Below are positions 23,721 to 36,100 of a stretch of DNA of 64,000 bases, piece by piece; positions within the stretch are counted from its first letter, which is position 1, and the number at the start of each line of letters is the position of its first letter. Source of the stretch: Flaveria trinervia (taxonomy: Eukaryota > Streptophyta > Magnoliopsida > Asterales > Asteraceae); the NCBI GenBank assembly GCA_025506515.1, contig CM046453.1:4496410-4560409 (forward strand), given 5' to 3'. The position numbers and the translations under genes are program-made. The notes beneath the pieces are model-generated. The model worked only from the letters and a program-made list of their open reading frames with translations, was not told where the DNA came from and did not search any database.

Positions 23721-23879
23721 ACATTGTGATCCCTCAGCTAAATTTCTCTAATTTAGATTTCTCTCAACAACTCGCTATGATCCCTCAGCTTAGGATCCAT
23801 AAGTCTCACCCTACCACAAACATCATTGGAGATGTTGTCTCAGGGGTAAAGACAAGAGGACAAACCCATGAAGCAAATG

Positions 23880-24760
23880 TTTGTCTTCATTCTTGTTTTC
23901 TATCCCAGATAGAGCCAAAGAAAGTTGATGAAGCTCTCAAGGATAGAAGTTGGATTGAAGCTATGCAACAAGAGCTGCTTCAATTCAAAAGGCAGAAAGT
24001 TTGGAACCTTTGTCCTCTTCCTTCTGGGAAGACTACAATTGAAACCAAATGGGTGTTTAGACAAGAAAGATGATAGAGGCATCATCATCAAGAACAAAGC
24101 TAGACTGGTTGTTCAAGGATACACACAAGAAGAAGGGATTGACTACATTGATGTCTTTGCTCCAGTGGCAAGATTAGAAGCTGTTAGGATATTCCTGGCA
24201 TTTGCTGCATCCAAGAACTTCAAGGTCTTTCAACTTGATGTGAAGTGTGCATTTTTTGTATGGAGTGATAGATGAAGAGGTGTATGTCAAACAACCACTT
24301 GGTTTTGTAGATCCTGATCATCCTGATTATGTCTGCAAGCTTGACAAAGCTCTCTATGGGCTGCATCAGGCACCCAGGAAATGGTATGAGATACTATCTG
24401 AGTATCTTTGTAAACATGGATACAGGAGAGGTACTATAGATGGAACTATCTTCATCAAAGAACAAGAAAAAGACATATTGCTAGTTCAAGTATATGTGGA
24501 TGACATCATCTTTGGTTCAACTAATCCAAAGCTCTGCAAAGACTTTGAGAAGCTGATGAAAGACAGATTTGAAATGAGTGCCATGGGGGAACTCAATTTC
24601 TTTCTGGGAATTCAAGTGAAGCAAGTTGAAGATGGCATCTTCATAAGTCAGTCAAAGTATGTTCAGGACATACTCAAGAGGTTCAATATGACTGACTGTA
24701 AGATTGCTAAGACACCCATAGCTAGAAACCACTCTCTTGGTCCTGATCTTGAGGGGGAGT
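23880..24760 (+). pseudogene. element 1 reverse transcriptase
   Basis: The RVT_2-type domain shows WIEAMQQELLQF, TKWVFR, ARLVVQGYTQEEGIDY, FAPVARLEAVRIFLAFA, then LDKALYGLHQAPRKWYE and the catalytic YVDDIIFGSTN (about 24493-24525). Frameshifts lie near 24060 and in the T run at 24251-24256. The order of motifs is complete. Confidence 0.85.
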
Positions 24761-25430
24761 GTGTAGATGAGCACTTATATAGGGCTATGATTGGTCTCTT
24801 ATGTATCTTACTACTAGCAGGCCTGATATCATGTTGCTACATGTATTTGTGCAAGATATCAATCCAACCCTAAGATGTCTCACCTTATCACTGTCAAGAG
24901 GATTCTAAAATACCTCAAAGGTGCATCTACACTTGGACTATGGTATCCTAAGAATTCTGAGTTCAATCTATATGCCTATACAGATAGTGATTATGGTGGT
25001 TGCAACATGACTGCAAAGTCTACATCTGGGGGATGTCAATTTCTTGGTGGAAGGGTGTCTCATGGCAATGCAAGAAACAATCCTGTGTCTCTGCATCAAC
25101 TGCTGAAGCTGAATACATTGTTGCTGCAAGTTGCTGTGCTCAAGTACTTTGGATTCAAAATCAGATGCTGGACTATGGGTTAAACTTCAAGGAGACTCCT
25201 ATTCACATAGACAACAACAGTGCAATCTCAATCATAGAGAACCCTGTGCAGCACTCAAGGACAAAGCACATCAATATCAGGTATCATTTAATAAGAGATA
25301 ACTATGAAAAGGGATTAATTAAACTAGTCAAGTTCATACAGATGAACAATATGCTGATCTGTTTACAAAGGCCTTTGATGAAAAGAGATTTAAATATCAA
25401 ATATCAGCTATTGGAATGATAAACTTGAGT
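24761..25430 (+). pseudogene. element 1 RNase H
   Basis: Ty1-copia RNase H blocks are present: YAYTDSDYGGCNMTAKSTSG (about 24970-25030), then in a shifted frame STAEAEYIVAASC and VQHSRTKHINIRYHLIRDNY. Frames change near 24870, 25060 and 25330. The end is near 25430. Confidence 0.8.
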
Positions 25431-26040
25431 AAGTTTTTCTTAAAACTAATTATTATTTCTTTAAAAGTTATGTGTGTCCTAAGTTGTCTAGTTCATCACT
25501 TTCATAAGCTCATGTTTTCTTTGGATAAAAAATTTCTTTTTGAAGACTTTTCTTAGACCTTTGAAATTTTTGATACTTGGAAGTTATGCTTTTAACTTCG
25601 GAAGTAAATCATGTCTTCCAAATAATAACTGTCTAAGAAATTTACCTTGGAAGTGTTTTCAAATTTATCTTCCAAAGCTTAAATACTTGTCTCAGATACT
25701 TATTTATTTTCAAGGACCATTTACTTCCGAAGCAAAATTAACTCTTCGAAGCTTTGTTGGTTTATATACAAAGCATTCAAGTTTTAATTTCTCTTCCGAA
25801 GCAAAATTCTCAAATCTCTCAGAAAATTCTTCCGAAGTCATTTTAGCTTCGCAAACTTTTTAATTAAAACTTCCGAAGATAATTAACCTTCGGAAGCTTT
25901 TAGACTTCCAAGAAAACTACTTTTTGAGCAAAAGTAAACTACTTTTTCAGAGGTGGGACCGACATCCGGATTTTAAAGTTTATCCTCTTTCATTAAACTT
26001 TATCTGAAATCCTTCTCACATATAAACCCAACGGTTTCCC
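25431..26040 (+). other. element 1 pol/post-pol spacer with CTTCCGAAG words
   Basis: Non-coding. The near-palindromic word CTTCCGAAG or CTTCGGAAG recurs between about 25590 and 25905 (for example 25731, 25794, 25829, 25870). The same word is repeated in this element's LTRs. Confidence 0.75.
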
Positions 26041-26149
26041 CTCTTTCTATCATCTGTTCTTCCTCCAAAACTAAAACTCCAAATTCTCTCTGAAATTTCT
26101 TTCTTTCTTCTTTCTTCGTCCTTAAGCTACTTCAAAATTGCCAACCTTG

Positions 26150-29100
26150 CTCACAGAAATGATCCCAACTTTACCATGCAGCTACACAGACAACACAATC
26201 AGGTTGCTCTGTTAAGCTCTGAGAAAGATCCTCATTTCTCAGAGGTTTTCCGTTTCCTAACTCTGTCAAACTACTTCACCTCCCTAACCATGATCCTCCA
26301 CTCTATGAGGATCAGCTGCTTGAATTCTGGAAGACCTGCCAAGAGGTCATTATGGATGGGGAGAAGGCACTGTCTGCCACAGTGCAGGAGGAACAATCTT
26401 CATCACTCCGGCCATCATCAAAAGACATCTTCAGCTGGATGATGAAGAAGGTGAGGTGTTTTTCCCAAAGGAAGCTGTCAATCATTCCTTTGAGCAGATG
26501 GGATATGAGGGATATTTCTCTGTAAAGACCTTAGGAAAGGGAAGGTCTCATCCCAATGGAGATTCCTGCTCCATGTGGTCATCCACAGCTTATCAAACAA
26601 GCATGGTGGATGGGACCAGATTCCTAAGGATCTCTCCTTCATAATCCATGGAATGGTTCAGGGGGTCAAATTCAGGTATTCTCAGTTTGTTTATACAAAT
26701 TTACTTGCTAATTTAGACTCCTTAGAGTATTACATGTTTCCTAGATATGTCCAGTACATTCTTAACTGTGAACTGGGCTCACAGTTGAGGGAAACAGGTA
26801 ATATTCTTAAATTGGGACAAATGAAGCCCGACATCTTTAAAATTCTGAGAAAACCCACTGTTGGTTCTCTGGGGTAGAAACAACCTGGTCCAAAAATATT
26901 AGAGCTCATTGCTCAAGGTGACAACCTAGCAGCACAAGCTAGTGTTAAACCCCACCTGCTTTTTCCCAACCACTCTACAGCCTCAAATCACCATCACTTA
27001 CCAAAGAAAATCCAAAAGAATCCCTACTCAGGCTATTCAATCTGTGGAGGCCCCATATACTCACCCATACAGGAAGAAGTAGACATTAGAGCTCCCACTT
27101 CTCCTGAGGAGCAGACCACTCCCATCTCTTCAAGAATCAGTGCTGAGGTTCCTCATGCTCAGCCTGATTAGCTCATTAGCCCAACAGCCTTAAGCCATCA
27201 CTCTGAGTCTCAACACTCAAGTGATCAACCTTTAGGGGACAGCTACCATCCCTAGCCTATAGATCTCAACCAACCAATTCCCAACCTTGACTTCTATACT
27301 GATGAAGATATAGGTTTAGTGAGTATAATGATTCTCTCTTCTTTCCACCTACTCAATGAGAGATGAGTACTCCTGAGTCTCCTACATCTATCCCACATCA
27401 GTCACCTACAACTGAGGTGGACACTCCTGAACCTGTTCAGGATGTCCATATGGAAGAGGCTCTCACTTCTGAAAGTGATTACATCATTAAGACCTCAACC
27501 ATGGCAACTCAGCCCACTGACATCTCAACTGAGACTGCCAGTGAGCAGAGGAAAACCAGCAGCCAAGAACCTCAAGCTGGTGGTGAGAGAGAGGACTCTG
27601 GTCAATCATCTCATCCCCCAATGAATCTTCTAATGAAAATGAGGGAATCTGAGACTACTGGTGCAAAAGTTGTCTAAAACATGCACTTACCTAGTCTCAA
27701 AGGTCAGTCACCTTGAATCTCAGGTGACTACCTTACATAATAGGATCAATGATCAGCAACTTGAGATTTCATATCTTAAGGAAAAACTAGCTGGGGACCC
27801 TTAGGTGAGCTCAACCAGGAACACAAGAACCTGTGGATGTGATTGATCTATCCTCCAGCTCACCTATGCAAGTGGGTGATGCTACCAAAAAGGGGGAGAA
27901 AGTCTTTACAGCCACAGAACCTGGGAGTTCCTCTGAGAGAATGGACATTGAGGACTCACCATCCTCACTTGCAACTGTGCATTCTCAGCAACCTCCTCTA
28001 GATCACATTGATAGGACTACACAGACTCCTTCATACAGAGTTGTTTGAGGATGGGATACAAGGGCTATGTCACCTCCATCATCCTTCAATCACATCATTG
28101 GATGGAGGTATGACAACAACTGGAAGGCCCTCATCCTCATAAGAGTTCAAGGATAGCAAGAAGTCTTCAACTCTCAGACCTTGAACTACTATGAAGGTCT
28201 GGATCTAGTCAACATGCCACTTGTCAACCCAATCCAATCAAGACAAGCTGACAGACTAGCCAAAAGAATCCAAGACAGGATCATTGCAGAGTTCAGCCTA
28301 AGAAGGAGACTAAGGCAATCAGACAATGTCATCGGTCAACTGGATGTTGAGGCAGACCCTAAGATTAGCTTCATAGGGGAAACCTTGACTGAAGGCCCAG
28401 TGACAGAACCTAAGAGCCCTCTCTCATCATCTCAAACTGCTGTAGAGATCCATATTCCTTCTGAGACACCTACTGGTGAAGGTGCTTCTCAACCTCTCTC
28501 TGGCCTGAGCTCAGATGTTGCAACAAGCAATGAAGGCCAAAGCTCTCTCCACCCTGAGTCACAAAGGTCTGTGAGTGACAAAGGGAAAAGAAAGATGACA
28601 TCTGAGGAGATTGAGGAGGAGGAGAGAGAGAGAGGAAAAGGAGGCTAAGGGGAGAAAGTTCCTCTGCTGAGTCTCCAAGACTCATGAGTCTACAATCAGG
28701 GCTGCCCCCAGACCAGATACTCAGAATGATGAGTTAAGGGCAGTCAGGATAAACTATTTGCAGACTAGGAACTGTGACATATATAGTGTCATTTCTCTTC
28801 CTTATATGAGTTGAATGAACTGGTTACCTAGAAAGGTCAAGAGAGAAGAAGGAGGCAGAAGATGCAGAACTCCTAGTACAAGTCAAAGAAGAGAGAAGAA
28901 GAAAAAGACTGTACAAAGGTATGCCTACCCTCTCCCCAGTACAAGAGGATGTGGTTCAACAAGAACCTCAGGTAGATAAAGATTAAGACAGAATCAAGAT
29001 GATTAACTACCTGAGTGCCACAGGCTTCTATCAGGCAGATGCACTCCTTCCCTTGCCTTATGACAATATTAAGTTTGAGTACTTAAAACAACTTGAGCTT

Positions 29101-29950
29101 GAGCTAGTCAAGAAAGAAAGACAACAAAGAAGAAGAAGGGAAGAAATTGCAAAATCAAGAGCCATCATCCAAAAAGCATGAAAATATCTGCTGATAGGCA
29201 GAGGATGATGAGTTCTTGAAGTTGTATGGATTCTCTGGAAGGAGACTTGGACCCATGTCTCTATCCACTGGATGAGCATATCAGGGTAATCAAGCAAAGA
29301 TTAAGCGTGGAGAGCTCACTAACTTACACTCCACTCCAAGTCAGGCTCCACCTGAAGTGGAGGTTAAGGTTGAACAACCACAGACAACACAACCCGGACC
29401 TCCTGCTAATGCTCAACAAGCTTCATCTTCTGATCCACAGCAGGGTCAACCTCCCTCTCATCTGAACCTGAGAGAGGAAGAGTCCCAACTGAGAAAGATA
29501 GTGGAGATCAATCTGTGTTGCAGGCCAGTCTTCTCAGTTAAAATTTGGGAAGAGAAAGAAGAGGATGGCTTCTAGACCAAAGCCTAAGAAGAAGAAGAAG
29601 CCTGTATCCCCTTCTAAACCTCAGGATGAATCAGAACAGCCTGAGGATATGCAGTCAGAGGAAGCTTCACCAACTCCAATTCAAATAGCTCCTTTAGAAA
29701 TAGGAAGACTCATCTTGTCTTGGACATACACCACAAATCCAGAAAGATGGCATGTTATTAGAGATCAAGGCATTGAAGACATTTATACATGGCAAGATAT
29801 GTTTCAGTTGCCTCTGCATGACCTCTTTGACATAAGAAGACACTTTGACAGCCCGAAGGATCCTGATCATCTTATGAAGAAAAGAATGGTGATCATCCTA
29901 ATGAGGACTGTTAATATCTGAAGTTTTCAAAGTGTTTTGGTAGCATCAGC
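26150..29950 (+). pseudogene. element 1 post-pol ('env-like') ORF remnants
   Basis: A broken reading frame of about 3.7 kb. Its N-terminal part shows a domain also present in element 2: a FW...A.TVQ block, ITPAII+RHLQLDD, FPKE, MGYEG, then GGWDQI and FPRYVQYILN (about 26290-26780). A Ser/Thr/Pro/Glu-rich region follows (27363-28650), then Lys/Arg-rich coiled-coil-like helices (28181-29180), then a segment with RPKPKKKKKPVSPSKP (29568-29615) and a TNPERWHVIRDQG block near the end (29728-29766). Many stops interrupt it. I see no signal peptide or clear membrane anchor. The function of Sirevirus post-pol ORFs is unknown. Confidence 0.65.
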
Positions 29951-29962
29951 CTAGGGGGAGTT

Positions 29963-30761
29963 TGTAGAGATTAATGAAGAGGCTGATGCAATCTAAACAT
30001 CCTAAGTCTTTCCTACATGCTGCACAAGTGCATTAAAGAAGAAGCTTAGGAAGTTTCACACATGAAACAGAAAAATACTCTAAGTGTGAAATCTTTTGAA
30101 GCCAAGACCAATATCTTCCGAAGCCAAACATGAAGTCTTCCGAAGCCTCAGAGACAAAGTCTTCCGAAGCTTCAAGATCATGAAGACAGATTTTTTCCGA
30201 AGACTTTTAGTAACATGCTTTATCTGATGTACTGTTCCATAAAGCTGGACACCTTTCCGCTGCACTTCTGCAAGTCACCAACTTACATGAGTTGGTGAAA
30301 AGGTCCATGCTTTTGGTAATGTACATTGAGGTCTTGAGTCTGTAACTTTCTACTTTATGTACTTTATCCTTTTTGTAATAGACAAGGATGTGAGCTATGG
30401 CATGTCATAGTCACAAGTCAAAAGGCAATCTGCCTTTTGACTCTACAATTAATTTTGTTTGTGTCTAGTCAATTGTATCCAGCTAGCTTTCAAAGTATAG
30501 CCGACTGTAGGATGTAGTATAAGTATATCATGTTCTTGTATCCTTTAGATAATGCTTTGTAACACCTGTAATAGAACATAGAGAAGACAATATACTGCAT
30601 TTTTGAAAACCATACACTTGTGTTCTTTGTGTCCTGTCTCTTGCATTACTTGTGTTCTTAGTATCTCATCACTTGGTTAATCCAGTTTACTATTTGATTA
30701 AAGTTTAGTTAATCTCCTCTTTGTGTTGTTGTGTTGTAACTAACCCTTCAACGATCCTGCA
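29963..30761 (+). repeat. element 1 3' LTR, full length
   Basis: It begins TGTAGAGATT right after the polypurine tract and ends about CCTGCA. The first 534 bp match the truncated 5' LTR. It contains a CTTCCGAAG cluster (30113-30205) and the AAAAGGCAA/TTGCCTTTT-type words near 30420. Confidence 0.88.
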
Positions 30762-30766
30762 AAAGG

Positions 30767-31738
30767 GTCCATGATTTTTTTTCGTACTAATTATAACATA
30801 TAATCATGCACATATTTAGTTGAATATACTATTAAACTTATGCTCACATAATAATACAACTAAACATAGACAATGCAAAAATCAATCAAAAGAACCTTAT
30901 AATTTTGAAATTAAAAGATAACTACTCTATATCTTAATAGACTTGACTAAAGAGTTCTATAGTAATAAAAAATATTATAATAAAATTGAATCAAAAGTAA
31001 ACAGAAAAAAAACGTTATCTAATAAATTAAAGAAACCACTTATAAAATAAAATATAATAAATATTTCTAACGACATAAGAACACGTTTCAAAAATTAGTT
31101 AAAAACGTCTTAAATTTTGGAAAATAATGATTTTGTTGATGGTAACAAATAAAAAAAGACGATAATGAAATAAAAGGCGATTGAAAATATTGATATCTAA
31201 ATTACCGTTTTTAATTGTATTTTATTTTTCTATCTAAAACCAATTCTTTGTTTTTACTAATAGTAGTTTCTATAGAAAAAAAATATAAAGTATTATAATT
31301 GGTGCGTCTTTAAGTGATACTATACTATCTTAAAGTAATATTTATTTTAGAATTATGATTTACGACTTATTTTGTCTTTCAAAAAATAAAGATCTGATAA
31401 GAAAATAATTTTAAAAATTAATCAATAGAGTTTGTTAAGAGTAAAAGTAATAGATATATGTTATTTAGTTTAGAATGGAAGGGTTTTTAATTTATATCCT
31501 GTTAATTTTGAAAATAAATGTGTATTTAAAAATTTTAATACAAAAATGGTATATTTAATTCTTTTGGGCGGGAAAAATATTTATTAAATATTAATTTGAC
31601 ATGTAGCATTAGATAGGTTTACAAAGTGACATGTAATATTAGATGGGTTTACAAAATAACATGTGACAACTATAGTTATTTTTTATTAAAATAATAAAAT
31701 ATTATAACTACCTATTATTATCTCGGTTTCTAGTAAGA
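30767..31738 (-). mobile_element. Helitron-like element A, 5' part
   Basis: It continues the element interrupted by copia 1 and matches, inverted, about 43690-44542 of copy B (for example ATAACATATAATCATGCACA near 30794 and the ACATGT...CATCTAAT block near 31600-31690). A tentative 5' end TCTTACTAG lies at 31738 on the minus strand. No RepHel coding sequence is present, so it is non-autonomous. Confidence 0.6.
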
Positions 31739-32539
31739 AGATTTAAGCTCTGATTCAATGTATAGTAAGAGTGATTGATCTTATCAAGTTGACACATTTC
31801 GTAATATAACTTAAAATAATAATAAAAACATTGTATATAAGTAACATGTAAGTGAACTTGTAAAGGTTATCTCCATCTTACCCTTTTGAAACCCTTTTTA
31901 GTATATTGAGTGAGATTTTACGAGTTTAAGTCTCTTTGTTTTCATATATGCTTTAATAAAGCAAAATAACTATTACGCATATGATTATTTTTTAGCATGT
32001 TCATATCATTGTCATCTATGATTGTTCATATGCTACCATCATAATAAATAAAATTTTGATGAAATTCTTGACTTTTAAAAGATGTCCTTAATAACTTCCA
32101 TTTAATACCATACAAATCAAGGTAATTTCTTTCTAAATACAAATAACATTTTATTTAAAATACTTTAATTAAAATTAATTTTATTAATTATAGTTAAATT
32201 TAGATCTAATCATTGTTAAAACTAAAATACTTCAAAAAGGTATATAAACAGGTTTATGGATATTTATTAAAATAAATTTTCTTTGTATATTATTGTTTAT
32301 AACTTAAATATGTTTGTTATATATAATCATTTTATTGATATGTTATCTATAGCATATATTAGATTACATATAAATTTCCATTTACTCGCAACCATTAACA
32401 ATCATTCCTTATAATATATGACACACACTTATATCGAAATAAAAAAACCCATTAAGAATGCTATAATCTAGTATTAAATGAATTCAACATGTTTAAAATA
32501 TAAAATAAAAAACCTGTTGGTGAAATAATAAGCAATTTT
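31739..32539. other. AT-rich intergenic sequence
   Basis: Nothing is recognised between Helitron A and the GC-rich MITE. Confidence 0.4.
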
Positions 32540-32918
32540 TCAGAACCGGATCGGACGTCGAACCGAATGCCTTACTGGTTTGGTGGTCGGACCGGTTGGA
32601 CCGGATTTAACTATATTTTAATTATATTATATATGTAATTAAATATAAGTAATTTATATATGATTTATATATATTTTATAGTTATATATAAAACTTAACT
32701 ATATTTGTATATCCGACGTACTAATTTATGGTTTAACACCCCGTTTTTACCCATTAAAATTATAAAGAAAAACGAAAACCGATCCGAACCGATCCAGTTT
32801 CCCGGTCCGACCAGCGGTTCGAGACGAAACGACCGGTTCAACCGCTTCAAAACGATTCATACGACCGGACCAGCCACCGATTCGCGATCGAACCGGTCGG
32901 ACCGGCATCCGGTCTGAA
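32540..32918. mobile_element. GC-rich MITE upstream of VTE2
   Basis: The ends are inverted: TCAGAACCGGATCGGAC on the left and CCGGCATCCGGTCTGA on the right. The right half is dense in ACCGGTC/GACCGG words, far GC-richer than its surroundings. Flanks show only a weak match, so the superfamily is not assigned (hAT-like is possible). It ends 257 bp before the VTE2 start codon. Confidence 0.6.
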
Positions 32919-33174
32919 CAACATTGATAATAAGACAAATTCATCTTTTTTTTTCTATAAACAATCAAACATGAAGCATCCCACGCACACAAAAGAAAAT
33001 TGAATAAGACACGATTCTCCGATTGGCAACTGAAAGCTTCAAACGGCTGACGAGTGACGATACACACTCACCTTCTTGTTGATTCTTCGTGTGATTACAC
33101 TAAATTCATGAAAATCAATTGATTTAATCATATGAAGTACAACTTGATTTGGGTTTGATTGCAAGAAGCAAATC

Positions 33175-36100
33175 ATGAAGTCTTTGATTATTGGGTCCTT
33201 TTGCACTAATGTTTCTTCTTCATCTCCGCCATTACAAGATTCATCTTCTTCAATCGTATCAACAGGTATTAAGCTTAATTAATTTTGTTCTCATTCGAAT
33301 TTGATTGTCTTATGAATTTTTAACTGTGAATATCTATGAATCCATTAATGCCCCAATTTACAATGAATTTGTTTTGTGGGTCTTGTGAGAAATTCATAAT
33401 GTTTGAAATTTGTTATGTTGTACATGTAAACGAATACGCCCTTTTGTTACTGTCCATGTAAAACAATTTGGGTATGCTTCCTTTTTGATTCTTTATCTGA
33501 ATTGAATCTGTTTGTTTGATGTTCATAAAGCTGCTTGTTGATTATTTTGGGTTAATTAAACAATTTGGTTCATGGGAATTTTTACTTTAGAGATGTCACT
33601 CATCACATGAATCTCATGATTAATGATGACAAAATGGAAGTTGTTGAAGTTGTAGTGATTATACAATATTATAATCCGTAAGTTATAAAAGTATACATAT
33701 TGATCTTGATTGTATAACACAATTTTGAATGCTAATGTTTGTATCGAGTTTGAGTTCTTTAGAAGCTATGAGCCTATGATGGACTTGCATAACTATACAT
33801 TTGTTATGTGTCGATATCTTGGATTCATATCTTATTGATCTTGAATTGCTTACTTCTAGGTTGTTATCATGTATCATTGGGAGCATCAAAGCATACAGAT
33901 TCATCCAACCTCAATCATGTTTTGTGAGAGACAATATTGGCAGATATAATAAAAGTTTTCTACTTTCGCGGAAACAAAACTCAAATCATGTTGCAAGTGC
34001 GGTTTCTGACAGCCCGTTGGCCCTGACAATACAAGCCCTCAAAGTTCTTTGCCAAATGCTTTAGATGCTTTCTATAGGTTTTCAAGACCGCACACAGTTA
34101 TAGGAACCGTAAGATTCTTACTTTGTTGTTTCTGATGCAACAATCAAATTCATTATCAATGCAGTTTTTATTCCTTCCCATCCCATGATATTGCAAAAAT
34201 CTGATTTTGGGAAAGTTTTCAAACTACAATCATATATTTGACCATTTTTATTGTTACAGAAGAATGGTGAATTTGATTTAGGTTCATAAGCTTTACTTTA
34301 TTGTGTCCCGATTGGAGCGTGTGTTGGATATTTGGCAGAAGTTAAACACTTTTCCATAATCAAGTTCTATGGGAGAAAGGGAGTTTCTTTTCTTTTTGCT
34401 AATATTTTTCTTGTTAAAGCATGATTGACTTAATTTTCATCTTCTTGAGCAGGCGTTGAGCATAGTTTCGGTTTCACTTCTTGCAGTTCAGAAGCTTTCA
34501 GATCTTTCTCCAGTATTCTTCATTGGTGTTATGGAGGTTCTTGAACTTTCGATATGCATTTGTAATTGAGTAATTGACTTTTCTAATGGTCATGGTCTCT
34601 TTAACGTTTCATAAGCACAAAGAAAAAAAGCTCACACTTTTGTAAGGATGATGGACTCTTTTTGACCAGTTGTTAAGTGTTGACCTCAAACCACCTATTC
34701 TTGTAAAATTTATTTATTTATTTATTTTTCATTTTCACAAGAACAATGGTTTGTTTATAATAAGCTGGCAAGTATAGTGGTCAATATGTTAATCATCTGC
34801 CCAACATTAGCTATGTTTTACCAAATTCCATTAGTTAGTAGGGTATTGGTGGGATCCTTGAGTTTTCTACTAACGGGTTCTCACGATTTCCAAATGGAAA
34901 TATATATGTTAATCACTCATTTTAAATTCCCTTGTATGTCCTCATATTTCTTGCATTGAATTTACAGGCTATTGTTGCTGCCTTCTTTATGAATATATAT
35001 ATTGTTGGTTTGAACCAGTTATCTGATATAGAAATAGACAAGGTATCCTTTCTCACCTAATTTATGTTTGGAAGATTATATAGCCTATGGAAAGAAGTTG
35101 TTTTTGCAACATTTTTATTTTTACATATCTATTTTTTGTGATCATCAGGTTAACAAGCCGTATCTTCCATTGGCATCTGGAGAATATTCCGTTAAAACTG
35201 GGGTTATAATTGTGTCCTCATTCGCAGTCATGGTAAATAAACTTTTAATTAAGCTTCTCCACTGTCATTTATATCCATTCTGTCTCTTTGTCAAATGGGC
35301 CAAGAATGACCAGTGTAATTTCATGAGATAAATATTTGTTTTAACCTTTTGTAGATATATTTTACGGTATACATCATCATTTACCCTTCGGTACACAATA
35401 TCTTCTACTTACGTTATCCTTTACTATTCAAAATTACAGAGTTTCTTGCTTGGATGGATTGTGGGTTCATGGCCTTTATTTTGGGCACTTTTCATAAGTT
35501 TTCTTCTTGGGACAGCATATCCATTAATGTGAGTTTCTCTTGTAGAGCATATGCTTTGACCTTTTTGTCTTTTCTTTTAGTTTTTCGTTTTAAATTAATG
35601 AAATCACTATGCACTCTTAGGGACTTAAAATGAAGCATATATATAACATGAAGGATAAAGTTATTTATTTATTTTATCTGATCCTCCATACCCTTAACAT
35701 TAGACACAAAATCTATCTTTATACCTTCAATTTTATTCATTTCTTTGTAAACCATGTATGATTTTTAGGTACCTATGCTTAGATGGAAGCGGTTTGCTCT
35801 CGTTGCAGCAATGTGTATTGTAGCTGTCAGAGCTGTATTGTTCAACTTGCATTTTACCTACACATTCAGGTATTTATCTCTTTTGCGCCTATTATTATCC
35901 AAACACTTGCATAAAGTCATTTAAGATGTATACACACTAATCGTAGGTAAACGCGTCGAAATTGCTACCCCTAAACAGCATCAATGTGGAAAGTGGTGAT
36001 ATTGGTTTTTAACTGCATTATATTTTGCCATTGTTGTTGGGTAATTAGGTTGTCTGACTAATAATTAAACACTTCCATTCAACATGTGCCGTGTCATGCA

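Larger units (their letters stand above)
14823..30761 (+). mobile_element. degenerate Sirevirus-type Ty1-copia retrotransposon (element 1)
   Basis: Order: truncated 5' LTR, inserted small-retrotransposon array, gag remnant, protease, integrase, reverse transcriptase, RNase H, long post-pol region, polypurine tract AGGGGGAG (29953-29960), full 3' LTR. Integrase before RT defines Ty1-copia. The long region after RNase H points to the Sirevirus (SIRE/Maximus) lineage. Frames are interrupted many times. The flanks GAAGG (14818-14822) and AAAGG (30762-30766) are a 4/5 match. The Helitron copy at 43690-45484 retains the uninterrupted site (CATAGAAAGAAGGTCCGTGAT on its minus strand, about 45138-45158), which confirms the borders. 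Confidence 0.85.
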
